DNA of 64,000 nt from Herbiconiux sp. L3-i23 (GCF_023734115.1 NZ_AP025737.1:2976001-3040000); one strand, 5' to 3'. Positions 42,842 to 51,807 are shown, counted from the first letter of the stretch. Notes: generated by a model from the letters alone, not told the origin. Translations and numbers: made by a program.

Positions 42842-44737
42842 ATGACGATCCTCAATCTGATCGGCGCCGAGCTGCGCCGTCTTCTCGCGACCCCGCTCGC
42901 TCGCCTCGCGTTCGTGGCGCTGATGATCGTGCCGCTCATCTACGGCGGCCTCTATCTCTGGGCGAACCGCGACCCCTACTCGGCGCTCGACCGGGTGCCT
43001 GCCGCGCTCGTCGTCGAAGACACCGGCACCACCGTCGACGGGGAGGCCGTCGACTACGGCGCCGACATCGCCTCGACCGTGGTCGACGGCGGCGACTTCG
43101 ACTGGACGCAGACCTCGGCCGAGGACGCCGCGGCGGGAGTGCGAAGCGGCGACTACGACTTCAGCATCACGCTGCCCGCCGACTTCTCGCGCGACCTCGC
43201 CTCCGCTTCGACCGACGATCCCACGCAGGCGCGGGTGGTGCTCACCACGAGTGATACCAACAGCTACCTCACCAGCACCATCGCGGGTCAGGCGGCGCAG
43301 ACCATCCGCACCCAGATCGCCGAGCAGGTCGGCGAGGAGGCCGCGGACCGCTTCCTGGTCGGCTTCGCGACGATCCGCGAGGACCTCGGCACGGCGCTCA
43401 ACGGCGCGACTCGGCTGGCCGACGGTCTGAACCAGAGCGCGGCGGGCGCGTCGACGCTCGCCGACGGCACCGTCGCCCTTTCCGACGGGGCGGCGCAGCT
43501 CGCAGGCGGGCTCGACGCGCTCGACGACGCGACGGCCGGACTGCCGGCGAGCGCGAACCAGCTGTCCTCCGGCGCCGCGCAGGTCGCCGCGGGCAATGCG
43601 GAGCTGGCGACGCGCGGATCCGCCGTGGCGGCCGCGTCGGCGCAGGCCGCGGCACGGGTGCCGCAGGCGCGCGCCGACCTCGTCGCGCTTCTCGATGCGA
43701 CGGATCTGACCGCCGACCAGAAGGCCGAGATCCTCGCGGCGGTCGATCCGATCGGAACGGATGTGGAGACCGCGAACGCGGCGATCCAGACGGTGAACGG
43801 CCAGCTCGGAGCGCTCGCGGCGGGAAGCACAGCCGTCGCCCAGGGCGCCCGGCAATTGGCGGCGCAGGCGCCCGCACTGGCCGACGGGATCGGCTCCGCC
43901 GCGTCCGGCGCCGACGATCTGGCTTCGGGTGCGGCGAGCGCCCGCGATGGCGCGGCACAGCTCTCGACCGGGACCGCTCAGTTGGCAACGGGTGCCGCCG
44001 AGCTGCGCGACGGGCTCTCCTCCGGACTCTCGGCGATCCCGGACGCCGACGACGCCACCCGCACCGCGCAGGCGTCGACGATCGGCGACCCGGTCGACCT
44101 CGCCACCGACGATCTCGCGAAGGCGACCGATTACGGCGCCGGGCTCGCCCCCTTCTTCCTCAGCCTTGCCGCATGGATCGGGCTCTACGCCCTGTTCCTC
44201 ATCATCAAGCCGCTCTCGAGGCGCGCGATCACCGCCCTGACCGCGCCGTGGAAGGTCACGCTCGCCGGCTGGTTGACTCCCGGGCTGCTGGGTGTGGTGC
44301 AGTCCGCGATGCTCGTCACCCTTGCGGGAGCGGTGCTCGGTTTCGGCATCGTCGAGCCGCTCGGGATGTTCGGCTTCGCCGCACTGGTATCACTCACGTT
44401 CGCCGCGATCCTGCTCGCCCTCAACGCCCTGCTCGGGTCGGTGGGCCAGTTCATCGGACTCGTCCTGATGGTCGTGCAGCTGGTCACCGCGGGCGGTACC
44501 TTCCCCTGGCAGACGCTGCTCGAACCGCTCGCGTGGCTGCACCGGCTGCTGCCCATGAGCTACTCGGTCGACGGCTTCCGGCACTTGATGTACGGGGGCT
44601 CGACGGGCGCGGTCGTCGGCGACATCGCCGTGCTCCTCGGCTGGCTGCTCGTCAGCCTGCTCGCCACCTACCTCACGGCGTCCCGCATGACGCGGTTCCG
44701 CACGCTGCGGGACCTGCGCCCGTCGCTGATCGGCTGA
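42842..44737 (+). CDS. YhgE/Pip family membrane protein (ABC-2-like)
   Basis: A 631-residue protein. One N-terminal helix (LAFVALMIVPLIYGGLYLW) leads to a large external domain rich in Ala/Gly heptad-like repeats (LADGTVALSDGAAQLAGGLDAL and similar, about 200-420), then five C-terminal membrane helices of ABC-2 type (from FFLSLAAWIGLYALFLI on). Members include phage-infection proteins and ESX-linked or export proteins. TetR control suggests efflux or envelope stress. A 12-bp hairpin terminator follows. Confidence 0.88.
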   Translation: MTILNLIGAELRRLLATPLARLAFVALMIVPLIYGGLYLWANRDPYSALDRVPAALVVEDTGTTVDGEAVDYGADIASTVVDGGDFDWTQTSAEDAAAGVRSGDYDFSITLPADFSRDLASASTDDPTQARVVLTTSDTNSYLTSTIAGQAAQTIRTQIAEQVGEEAADRFLVGFATIREDLGTALNGATRLADGLNQSAAGASTLADGTVALSDGAAQLAGGLDALDDATAGLPASANQLSSGAAQVAAGNAELATRGSAVAAASAQAAARVPQARADLVALLDATDLTADQKAEILAAVDPIGTDVETANAAIQTVNGQLGALAAGSTAVAQGARQLAAQAPALADGIGSAASGADDLASGAASARDGAAQLSTGTAQLATGAAELRDGLSSGLSAIPDADDATRTAQASTIGDPVDLATDDLAKATDYGAGLAPFFLSLAAWIGLYALFLIIKPLSRRAITALTAPWKVTLAGWLTPGLLGVVQSAMLVTLAGAVLGFGIVEPLGMFGFAALVSLTFAAILLALNALLGSVGQFIGLVLMVVQLVTAGGTFPWQTLLEPLAWLHRLLPMSYSVDGFRHLMYGGSTGAVVGDIAVLLGWLLVSLLATYLTASRMTRFRTLRDLRPSLIG

Positions 44738-44740
44738 CCT

Positions 44741-44769
44741 CCCCTTCTTGCCGGTTCGGCAAGAAGGGG
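44741..44769 (+). terminator. Terminator of the TetR-YhgE operon
   Basis: CCCCTTCTTGCC (44741-44752) and GGCAAGAAGGGG (44758-44769) form a perfect 12-bp stem with a 5-base loop, 3 bases after the stop codon. No U-run follows. Confidence 0.85.
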
Positions 44770-44814
44770 CTGCCGGGCGCCGCGCGATTCGTACTCTGAC
44801 GTCGGAGGTACGAG

Positions 44815-45477
44815 ATGGACGAGCGGCACGAGCACGGGGCGAGCGGGGCGAGCGGCGAGGCGACGGAGATGTTCGAGCCCGAGGCGTGGGAGCAGCGCTA
44901 CTCCGGCGACGAGGCGGTGTGGAGCGGCCGTCCGAACCCTCAGCTGGTCGCCGAAGCGGAGAAGCTGGACACGGGCACCGCGCTCGACGTCGGCTGCGGC
45001 GAGGGCGGCGACGTCATCTGGCTCGCCGCCCGCGGCTGGCGGGTGACCGGAGCGGACTTCTCGGCCAACGGCTTGGCCCGAGCCGCCCGCAATGCCGAGG
45101 CCGCCGGTGTCGCCGACCGCACCGACTGGTGGCAGGTCGACGCTCGCGAGTTCGACGCGGCGGGGCGCTCGTTCGACCTCGTCACGACCCATTTCCTTCA
45201 TCCGCCGTCGGGCGGGATGGTCGAGGTCACCCGCCGTCTCGCGACCGCCGTCGCGCCCGGCGGACACCTGCTCGTCGTCGGTCACGCCCCGTCAGCGAGC
45301 TTCACGGGGCTGAGCGCACGGCACCGCGACGCGATGTTCGTCGCCGAGGATCTACTGCCCGCGCTGCCCGAGGACTTCGAGCCGCTCGTCGTCGAGCAGC
45401 GGCTGCGGACCGCCGTGCGCGACGGCGTCAGCATGGACGTCCACGACTCGACCCTGCTCGCCCGGCGTCGCCCCTGA
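44815..45477 (+). CDS. Class I SAM-dependent methyltransferase
   Basis: A 220-residue methyltransferase with the clear cofactor motif ALDVGCGEGGDVIWLAARG, VTGADFSANGLARAARN and a C-terminal LLVVGHAP strand. The opening WEQRYSGDEAVWSGRPNPQL is that of the thiopurine/tellurite-resistance-like group. Substrate unknown. ATG 44815 has GGAGG 8 bases upstream. It converges with the SpoU methylase gene. Confidence 0.87.
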   Translation: MDERHEHGASGASGEATEMFEPEAWEQRYSGDEAVWSGRPNPQLVAEAEKLDTGTALDVGCGEGGDVIWLAARGWRVTGADFSANGLARAARNAEAAGVADRTDWWQVDAREFDAAGRSFDLVTTHFLHPPSGGMVEVTRRLATAVAPGGHLLVVGHAPSASFTGLSARHRDAMFVAEDLLPALPEDFEPLVVEQRLRTAVRDGVSMDVHDSTLLARRRP

Positions 45478-45489
45478 CTCCGCGACCGG

Positions 45490-46137
45490 TCAGGGCGTGG
45501 CGTGCTGCACGATCCAGGTGTGCATCACGATCGCGGCCGCGGCGGAGGCGTTGATCGACCGCGTCGACCCGAACTGGCGGATCTCGACGGCCAGGTCCGC
45601 GGCCGCCAGCGCCTCGGCGCTGAGCCCTGGCCCCTCCTGGCCGAACAGCAGGACGCACCGCTCGGGCAGTGTCATCGTCTCGATGGGCACCGACCCGGGC
45701 AGGTTGTCGACGGCGACGATCGGCAGATCCCTCTCCCGAGCCCAGGCCACGAGATCGTCGATGGTCTCGTGGTGCAGCACGTGCTGGTAGCGGTCGGTGA
45801 CCATGGCTCCGCGCTTGTTCCACCGCCGCCGACCCACGATGTGCACCGTCTCGGCGAGGAACGCGTTGGCGCTGCGCACGATCGAGCCGATGTTGAGGTC
45901 GTGCTGCCAATTCTCGATGGCGACGTGGAACGGGTGCCGGCGGCGATCGAGGTCGGCGACGATCGCCTCCATCGTCCAGTAGCGGTACCGGTCGATCACG
46001 TTGCGGGTGTCGCCGTGGGCGAGGAGCTCGCGATCGAAGCGGGGGTCGTCGGGCAGCTCGCCGGGCCAGGGGCCGACTCCGTGCGTGCTCAGCTCGGGGG
46101 TTGCGGGCGTGCCGTCGTCGATGCGCTCGCCCTCCAC
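45490..46137 (-). CDS. TrmH/SpoU family RNA 2'-O-methyltransferase
   Basis: A 215-residue SPOUT-fold enzyme that methylates ribose 2'-OH of tRNA or rRNA. The three SpoU motifs are present: NIGSIVRSANAF, VLLFGQEGPGLS, and the knot end FGSTRSINASAAAAIVMHTW. Target nucleotide unknown. GTG at 46137 is chosen because TAACCT (46145-46150, reverse strand) lies 7 bases upstream, a leaderless start. Confidence 0.9.
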   Translation of the reverse strand: MEGERIDDGTPATPELSTHGVGPWPGELPDDPRFDRELLAHGDTRNVIDRYRYWTMEAIVADLDRRRHPFHVAIENWQHDLNIGSIVRSANAFLAETVHIVGRRRWNKRGAMVTDRYQHVLHHETIDDLVAWARERDLPIVAVDNLPGSVPIETMTLPERCVLLFGQEGPGLSAEALAAADLAVEIRQFGSTRSINASAAAAIVMHTWIVQHATP

Positions 46138-46200
46138 GAGCGTCAGGTTAGCGGAAGCGGACGCACGGCTGAGTCGGGTGCACCGCGTAGCGTTGACGGT

Positions 46201-46878
46201 ATGGCGAGGGAACGTGGTCTTCAGGCTCCGAAGCTGCACCCGCTCCCCGGGTTCGAGCTCGAGGAGGTCGACGGCGACCGGCTCGCCGCCGAGGAGAGCG
46301 TCGACCGAGCCCGGCTGCGATTCGGCGCACGCGGTGAGGCCCGACTCGATTTCGCCGCACTGACCGAGTGCGACCTGCCCGAACCGCGTCTCGAGTCGCT
46401 GTCCACCCGGGGCGCGCGGTTGAACGAGGTGCGCCTGAGCGACGTCGACATCGTCACCTGGCACAGCCGCGATGCGTCCTGGCGGGACGTCGAGCTCGGA
46501 CCCGGTCGCGTCGGATCGCTCGATCTGTCCGACGGCGAGGTGCGCGCCGCGACCGTCTCCGGGTTGCGGATCGGCTACATCGACCTCCGCGCGGCGACGC
46601 TCTCGGACGTGCTCTTCGAGGGGTGCAGCATCGGCTCGCTCGACCTGCCTTCGGCATCGCTCACTCGAGTGCGTTTCGTGGACTGCACCGTCGATGAGCT
46701 CGACCTGCGGATGGCGCAGTGCTCGTCCGTCGATATCCGCGGCCTGACGATCGGCGCCCGATTCGAGATCTCCGGCCGGGCCGGCCGACCACCGCTCGAG
46801 GGTCTCTACGCGACGCCCGAGCAGGCGGCCGAACTGGCGCCAGTACTCGCTCGCACGGTAGGCCTCACCCTTCTCTGA
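46201..46878 (+). CDS. Pentapeptide-repeat-like protein
   Basis: A 225-residue soluble protein with strand-turn repeats such as ARLNEVRLSDVDIV, GSLDLSDGEVRAATVSGL and IDLRAATLSDVLFEGCSIGSLDLPSASLTRVRFVDC. About every fifth residue is L, I or V, which suggests a right-handed quadrilateral beta-helix of pentapeptide type with imperfect units. Such proteins can mimic DNA. Function unknown. TAGCGT (46188-46193) lies 7 bases before the ATG. It faces away from the SpoU gene. Confidence 0.72.
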   Translation: MARERGLQAPKLHPLPGFELEEVDGDRLAAEESVDRARLRFGARGEARLDFAALTECDLPEPRLESLSTRGARLNEVRLSDVDIVTWHSRDASWRDVELGPGRVGSLDLSDGEVRAATVSGLRIGYIDLRAATLSDVLFEGCSIGSLDLPSASLTRVRFVDCTVDELDLRMAQCSSVDIRGLTIGARFEISGRAGRPPLEGLYATPEQAAELAPVLARTVGLTLL

Positions 46879-46972
46879 CGACTGCTCGGGCTACCCATAC
46901 CGTTCTCGGCATGTGAGCCGCGGGCACGCCTCGGTCGTACGCTGGCGGGACACGACGGCCCGGGAGGTACCG

Positions 46973-47935
46973 ATGCGCGCAGTCTCCGTCTCCGAGTACG
47001 GCGGCCCCGACGCCCTTCATCTCGTCGACCGCGGCGAACCGACGCCGGGTCGCGACGAGGTCCTCGTGCGCACCGACGCGACCGGCGTCAACTTCATCGA
47101 GACCTACCAGCGCAGCGGCATCTATCGAGTCCCGCTGCCCTTCACCCCCGGCGCTGAAGCGAGCGGAACCGTCATCGCCGCCGGCGACGACGTGACGACC
47201 TTCTCCGTCGGAGATCGCATCACCACGGCGGAGGCGCGGGCGACCTACGCCGACGCATTCGTCGTCGAGGCGTCCAAAGCCGTCCGCGTTCCCGACGGCG
47301 TCGATGCCGAGACCGCGGCGGCCCTCCCCCTGCAGGGCCTCACCGCGCATTACCTCTCCCGCTCCGTCTTCCGCGCGGGCCCGGAGCATACGGTGCTGCT
47401 GCACGCGGGCGCAGGCGGCGTCGGCCTGCTGCTCACCCAGCTGCTGACCGCGGTCGGCGCACGGGTCATCACGACCGTGGGCGACGACGCCAAGGCAGAA
47501 CTGTCGCGCCAGGCGGGCGCCGACGTCGTCCTCGGATACGACGGCGTCGCCGATCGGGTGCGGTCGCTGACCGACGGGCGCGGCGTCGATGTCGTCTACG
47601 ACGGCGTCGGTCGTGCGACGTTCGACGACTCCCTCGCCTCGCTCGCGGTGCGGGGAACGATGGTGCTCTTCGGCGCATCGTCGGGCCCGGTGCCTCCGTT
47701 CGACCCTCAGCGCCTCAATGCCGGCGGGTCGCTGCTGCTCACCCGCCCGACGATGGGTCACTTCCTCCGCACCCCCGAGGAACGCGCGAGCCGGTATCGC
47801 GACCTGTTCGACGCGGTCGCCGGCGGTCGACTGCGCGTGCGAGTCGGCGAGCGCTTCCCGCTCGCGGAGGCATCCCACGCGCACCGCGCCCTCGAGTCGC
47901 GGGCGACGACCGGCAAGGTCCTCCTCCTGCCCTGA
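46973..47935 (+). CDS. Quinone oxidoreductase (MDR superfamily)
   Basis: A 320-residue zinc-free medium-chain reductase that reduces quinones with NADPH. VNFIETYQRSGIYRVPLPFTPGAEASGTVIAAGDDV is the QOR signature, HAGAGGVGLLLTQLLTAVGARVI the NADPH fold, and GRGVDVVYDGVG the end of that fold. No zinc-ligand Cys cluster. ATG at 46973 follows GGGAGGT. Confidence 0.92.
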   Translation: MRAVSVSEYGGPDALHLVDRGEPTPGRDEVLVRTDATGVNFIETYQRSGIYRVPLPFTPGAEASGTVIAAGDDVTTFSVGDRITTAEARATYADAFVVEASKAVRVPDGVDAETAAALPLQGLTAHYLSRSVFRAGPEHTVLLHAGAGGVGLLLTQLLTAVGARVITTVGDDAKAELSRQAGADVVLGYDGVADRVRSLTDGRGVDVVYDGVGRATFDDSLASLAVRGTMVLFGASSGPVPPFDPQRLNAGGSLLLTRPTMGHFLRTPEERASRYRDLFDAVAGGRLRVRVGERFPLAEASHAHRALESRATTGKVLLLP

Positions 47936-48033
47936 CCGACGCGGCCCAGCGCATAGGAGCCACCCCCGTGCCCATGCCCGCTAGCGTTGACCGGAAGCGG
48001 GACCGTTCCCGCCATTCGATGAAGGCGGGAACC

Positions 48034-48828
48034 GTGGCACGCGAGGACATCGACTGCTGGCTCACCGACATGGACGGCGTGCTGGTTCACGAGAACCGCG
48101 CCATCCCCGGTGCGGCCGAACTGCTCGAGCAGTGGTCGAACCAGGGCGCCCCCTTCCTGGTGCTCACCAACAACTCGATCTTCACCCCGCGCGACCTCAG
48201 CGCCCGGCTACGCGCCTCGGGTCTGATCGTGCCCGAAGAGGCGATCTGGACCTCCGCACTTGCGACCGCCGACTTCTGCGCGTCGCAGATCCCGGGCGGC
48301 AGCGCCTTCGTGATCGGCGAGGCCGGTCTCACGACGGCCATGCACGAGGCCGGCTTCATCATGACCGAGACCGACCCCGACTACGTGGTCGTCGGCGAGA
48401 CCCGCAACTACTCGTTCGAGGCGATCACCAAGGCGATCCGCCTCATCGGCAACGGCGCGCGCTTCATCGTCACCAACCCCGATGCGACCGGACCGAGCCA
48501 GGAGGGTCCGCTGCCGGCCACCGGCGCGATCGCCGCACTCATCGCCAAGGCGACCGGCCGCGACCCGTACGTCGTCGGCAAGCCGAACCCGATGATGTTC
48601 CGGTCGGCGATGAACCGCATCGGAGCCCACTCCGAGAACACGGCGATGATCGGCGACCGCATGGACACCGACATCATCGCCGGCATCGAAGCGGGCCTCC
48701 ACACCATCCTCGTGATGACCGGCATCAGCGACCAGGCCGAGATCGAGCGGTACCCGTTCCGTCCCGACGAGGTCCTCGGTTCCGTCGCCGAACTCGTCCT
48801 CGCCACCCCTCAGGAGACCGAGCTCTGA
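48034..48828 (+). CDS. HAD-IIA family phosphatase (NagD-like)
   Basis: A 264-residue haloacid-dehalogenase phosphatase. DMDGVL near residues 12-17 holds the nucleophile Asp and acid/base Asp. FLVLTNNSIFTPR is motif II, VGKPNPMMF holds the motif III Lys, and MIGDRMDTDIIAG is motif IV. Members dephosphorylate NMP or sugar phosphates. GTG 48034 follows an AAGGCGGGAA site that can pair with TTCCCGCC at 48006-48013; ATG 48019 is an alternative. It is followed at 38 bases by csoR. Confidence 0.87.
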   Translation: MAREDIDCWLTDMDGVLVHENRAIPGAAELLEQWSNQGAPFLVLTNNSIFTPRDLSARLRASGLIVPEEAIWTSALATADFCASQIPGGSAFVIGEAGLTTAMHEAGFIMTETDPDYVVVGETRNYSFEAITKAIRLIGNGARFIVTNPDATGPSQEGPLPATGAIAALIAKATGRDPYVVGKPNPMMFRSAMNRIGAHSENTAMIGDRMDTDIIAGIEAGLHTILVMTGISDQAEIERYPFRPDEVLGSVAELVLATPQETEL

Positions 48829-48839
48829 CCTCCCAGCGG

Positions 48840-48854
48840 TACCCTGAGGGGGTA
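48840..48854. promoter_or_regulatory. CsoR-type operator
   Basis: TACCC (48840-48844) and GGGTA (48850-48854) frame a GC-rich core, with a G-run in the right half, the usual CsoR/RcnR box shape. It lies 12 bases before the csoR ATG and overlaps its GGAGG region upstream. Confidence 0.6.
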
Positions 48855-48866
48855 TCGGAGGACACC

Positions 48867-49169
48867 ATGAGCGAGCACGACCACGCCGGCCACGGCTATA
48901 TCCAGAACAAGGACGACTACCTCAAGCGCCTCCGGCGCATCGAGGGTCAGGCGCGCGGTCTGCAGGGCATGGTCGATGACGAGAAGTACTGCATCGACAT
49001 CCTCACCCAGGTCTCGGCCATGACGAAGGCGCTCGAGTCGGTCGCCCTCGGCCTCCTGGAAGACCATCTCGCGCACTGCGTGAAGGAGGCGGTCGCCGCC
49101 GGGGGCGACGAAGCCGACGCGAAGATCGCCGAAGCGTCCGCCGCGATCGCCCGCCTCGTGCGCAGCTAG
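48867..49169 (+). CDS. csoR: CsoR-type copper-sensing repressor
   Basis: A 100-residue all-helical DUF156 regulator. Its Cys42, His67 and Cys71 keep the spacing (25 and 4) of the Cu(I) ligands of Mycobacterium CsoR, with a His-rich N-tail (EHDHAGHGY). LKRLRRIEGQARGLQGMV is the DNA-binding helix. The operator upstream implies autoregulation. No copper ATPase or chaperone gene is in the window, so the target is elsewhere. Its TAG stop shares a CTAG with the convergent gene. Confidence 0.88.
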   Translation: MSEHDHAGHGYIQNKDDYLKRLRRIEGQARGLQGMVDDEKYCIDILTQVSAMTKALESVALGLLEDHLAHCVKEAVAAGGDEADAKIAEASAAIARLVRS

Positions 49170-49840
49170 CGCGGAACCGCGATGCTGCCCGTGATCGCAC
49201 CGCCGCCGGCGAGCGAGGCGAAGCAGAAGTAGTCGCGGTCGCCGGCCACCCACCGCTGCTCGTTCGCCGGGTACGACGCCTGCAGTTGCACGTCGGGGTA
49301 GGCGCCCGCGAGCCCGTAGTCGATGACGCTCGGCGCCGAGCAGAGCAGATTGAGCTGCGCCACGAGGGCCGGTTCGCCCGGGTACGGCGCCGCCGGATCC
49401 GCCCCGTAGCTCCCGCGAGCGACCAGCTGCGCCGGATGCGGGACGGCGCAGTCGACCACGGTGAACGTCCGTTCCCACGGAGAGACGTAGGGGTCGATGC
49501 ACTCGCCGCCGCCGAGCGCATCCCAATCGTGCTCCCCGGGAGCGACCGGTCCGACGATGGCCACGGGCGTGGGGGTCGGAGTCGGAGTGGGGGTCGGTGT
49601 CGCCGTCGGCGTGGGAGAGGGCGCCGGCGCGGGCGTCGAGCCGAGGATCGAGCCGAGGAAGAATGCGAGGGCGATGCCGAGCACGGCGATGGCCGCCACC
49701 GACACGATGATCACCGTCCGCCGGCGTCGATCCCCCTCGTCGGATGTCGCAGCGGGCGGTTCGGTCTCGTTCGCTCCCGGTTCGGGCGCGAGCGAGCTCT
49801 CGGCCGAGGCCGGCCGGTCCGCCTCCCCCGGGTGGGTCAC
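49166..49840 (-). CDS. Membrane-anchored protein with Thr-Pro linker and septum-formation-like domain
   Basis: A 224-residue protein: acidic cytosolic tail, one helix (TVIIVSVAAIAVLGIALAFFLGSIL), a Thr-Pro repeat linker (TPTPTPTPTP-type), then an external domain with GGGECIDPY, VVDCAVPHPAQLVARGSY and FCFASLAGG. The VDC...PH..Q pattern fits the Septum_form family; four Cys may make two disulfides. Role unknown. GTG 49840 lies 1 base after the pyrE stop, so it is coupled to pyrE. Confidence 0.75.
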   Translation of the reverse strand: MTHPGEADRPASAESSLAPEPGANETEPPAATSDEGDRRRRTVIIVSVAAIAVLGIALAFFLGSILGSTPAPAPSPTPTATPTPTPTPTPTPVAIVGPVAPGEHDWDALGGGECIDPYVSPWERTFTVVDCAVPHPAQLVARGSYGADPAAPYPGEPALVAQLNLLCSAPSVIDYGLAGAYPDVQLQASYPANEQRWVAGDRDYFCFASLAGGGAITGSIAVPR

Positions 49841-49841
49841 G

Positions 49842-50399
49842 TCACGCGAGTCCGAGATCGGAGAGATCGATCGCCGCGTAGTACGGGTATCCGGCCGCTT
49901 CGATGATCTCCTTCGCGCCCGTCGCGCGGTCGACGACGACGGCGACCCCGGCGATCTCGGCACCGGCAGCGATCAGTGCGTCGATCGCCTTCAGCGGCGA
50001 CCCGCCGGTGGTGGAGGTGTCTTCGACCACGATGACACGCTTGCCGGCGACGTCGGGCCCTTCGACCTGCTTGCCGCGGCCGTGGTCCTTCGGCTCTTTG
50101 CGCACGACGAACGCGTCGTAGGCGAGCCCGCGAGCGGCGCCCTGGTGCAGGATCGACGAGGCGATCGGATCGGCACCCATGGTGAGCCCTCCGACGGCGT
50201 CGACCTCGGGGATGTCGACGATCAGGTCGAGCATGACCTGCCCGATGAGCGGGGCGACGCGGTGGTCGAGGCTCACGCGGCGCAGGTCGACGTAGTAGGT
50301 CGCCTTCTTGCCGCTGGTGAGCGTGAAATCGCCGTGGAAGACGGCGTCGGACTTGATGAAGTCGATGAGTTCTGCGCGCGCGTCGGTCACGAACGACAA
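49842..50399 (-). CDS. pyrE: Orotate phosphoribosyltransferase
   Basis: A 185-residue enzyme that joins orotate to PRPP to give OMP in pyrimidine synthesis. VFHGDFTLTSGKKATYYVDLRRVSLD is its N-terminal signature, and VIVVEDTSTTGGSPLKAI is the PRPP loop. No other pyr genes are nearby. It follows the small membrane-protein gene and a strong terminator, so it has its own promoter. Confidence 0.95.
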   Translation of the reverse strand: MSFVTDARAELIDFIKSDAVFHGDFTLTSGKKATYYVDLRRVSLDHRVAPLIGQVMLDLIVDIPEVDAVGGLTMGADPIASSILHQGAARGLAYDAFVVRKEPKDHGRGKQVEGPDVAGKRVIVVEDTSTTGGSPLKAIDALIAAGAEIAGVAVVVDRATGAKEIIEAAGYPYYAAIDLSDLGLA

Positions 50400-50425
50400 G
50401 CCTAGTTCGCCGCCCTGAAATGGAA

Positions 50426-50461
50426 CTCCCCCGTCACGGCGGGGAGCGCGTGACGGGGGAG
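50426..50461 (-). terminator. Terminator between the small membrane gene and pyrE
   Basis: CTCCCCCGTCACG (50426-50438) and CGTGACGGGGGAG (50449-50461) form a perfect 13-bp stem with a 10-base loop, after the stop of the gene at 50493-50777 and 27 bases before pyrE. Confidence 0.85.
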
Positions 50462-50492
50462 GGTCGGATCCGAGGAGTGTCGTCTCGGAGGA

Positions 50493-50777
50493 TCAGGCGG
50501 CGTCGGTACCCGCGAGGTCGGCCTCGGCCTGCTTCTCCTTGGCCATGCGGCGCAGCAGCGTCGCGACCCAGGGCAGGTAGACGAGGGCGAGCAGGGACAC
50601 GATGCCGTAGAACAGGTCCGGCCCGCCACGCCAGGTCGCGATGAGCACGATGCCGCGGGCGAGGTCGAGGACGGCCGCCGCGTAGAGGACCCAGCTGATG
50701 GTCAGCAGGGTCTTCGCGCTGCGGCTGTTGATCATCCGGTACGCCGGAGTCTTCTTGTAGATGTCGGTGAGCGCCAT
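50493..50777 (-). CDS. Small membrane protein of unknown function
   Basis: A 94-residue protein: a short basic N-terminus (DIYKKTPAYRMINSRSAKTL), two helices (LLTISWVLYAAAVLDLA and LFYGIVSLLALVYLPWVATLL), and a charged tail (RRMAKEKQAEADLA). No family recognised. ATG 50777 gives a sensible start; the long frame upstream is shadow of the divergent exonuclease gene. Confidence 0.75.
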   Translation of the reverse strand: MALTDIYKKTPAYRMINSRSAKTLLTISWVLYAAAVLDLARGIVLIATWRGGPDLFYGIVSLLALVYLPWVATLLRRMAKEKQAEADLAGTDAA

Positions 50778-50870
50778 GGGACAAGCCAATCGCGCACGAC
50801 CTGACGGCGGCAGCCCCACTGCGTGTGCCACTCGGTCGGGGGTGTCGGCGCGAGTGGATATCGTGGAGCC

Positions 50871-51707
50871 ATGCGGGTGGCCACGTGGAACGTGAATTCG
50901 ATCCGAGCACGAGTCGACCGCGTGGTCGACTGGCTGGTGCGCGAGGACATCGACGTTCTGGGCATGCAGGAGATCAAGTGCAAGCCCGAACAGTTCCCGG
51001 TGCAGCAGTTCCACGACGCCGGATACGAGCTCGAGATCCACGGCGCCAACCAGTGGAACGGCGTCGCGTTCGCGAGCCGACTGCCGATGACGGACGTCGA
51101 GCAGGGGTTCCAGCACATCCCCGGATTCGGCAAGCCGCATGAGGACGGCTCGCTCCCCGTCGAGGCGCGTGCGCTCGGGGTGACCGTCGAAGGCCTTCGC
51201 CTCTGGAGCCTGTACGTCCCGAACGGTCGCGCGATCGGCGACCCGCACTACGACTACAAGCTCGACTGGCTCGGTCGCCTCGCCGCCGAGACGACGGCGT
51301 GGCTCGCCGCCCACTCCGATGTCCCGCTGGCGCTGATGGGCGACTGGAACATCGCCCCGACCGACGAGGACGTGTGGGACATGTCCGTCTTCGAGGGCTC
51401 GACGCATGTGACCGCACCCGAGCGCGCGGCGTTCGCAGCGTTCGGCGAGCTCGGCCTCACCGACGTCGTCCGCGACAGGGTGCCCGTGGGGTACACGTAC
51501 TGGGACTACAAGCAGCTCCGCTTCCCCCGCAACGAGGGCATGCGCATCGACTTCATCCTCGGATCGAAGCCGTTCGCCGACCTCGTCACCGACGCGAGCA
51601 TCCACCGCAACGAGCGCAAGGGAACCGCCCCGAGCGACCACGTGCCGGTCGTGGTCGACCTCGATGTGCCGACGAGCCTCGACGACGACCGCCCGATGAT
51701 CTTCTGA
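50871..51707 (+). CDS. xth: Exodeoxyribonuclease III
   Basis: A 278-residue AP endonuclease/3'-exonuclease for base-excision repair. ATWNVNSIRARVDRVVDWL, the Mg-ligand Glu in MQEIKC, ALMGDWNIAPTDEDVW, GMRIDFILGS and the catalytic His in SDHVPVVVDL are all present. TATCGT (50859-50864) lies 6 bases before the ATG, a leaderless start. It is divergent from the small membrane protein. Confidence 0.93.
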   Translation: MRVATWNVNSIRARVDRVVDWLVREDIDVLGMQEIKCKPEQFPVQQFHDAGYELEIHGANQWNGVAFASRLPMTDVEQGFQHIPGFGKPHEDGSLPVEARALGVTVEGLRLWSLYVPNGRAIGDPHYDYKLDWLGRLAAETTAWLAAHSDVPLALMGDWNIAPTDEDVWDMSVFEGSTHVTAPERAAFAAFGELGLTDVVRDRVPVGYTYWDYKQLRFPRNEGMRIDFILGSKPFADLVTDASIHRNERKGTAPSDHVPVVVDLDVPTSLDDDRPMIF

Positions 51708-51807
51708 CGCGTCCGGGGAGATGCCACCCCGGGGAGCCTCGTGATTCACAGAGCTCTCACATTTCGACCCATGATTCCTCCGGTTCGGTCGCGTACGGTC
51801 CTGCCGT

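Noticed and set aside
49560-49620. Tandem DNA repeat (microsatellite)
   Set aside because: It is the in-frame Thr-Pro linker of the membrane-anchored protein; codon variety is kept.
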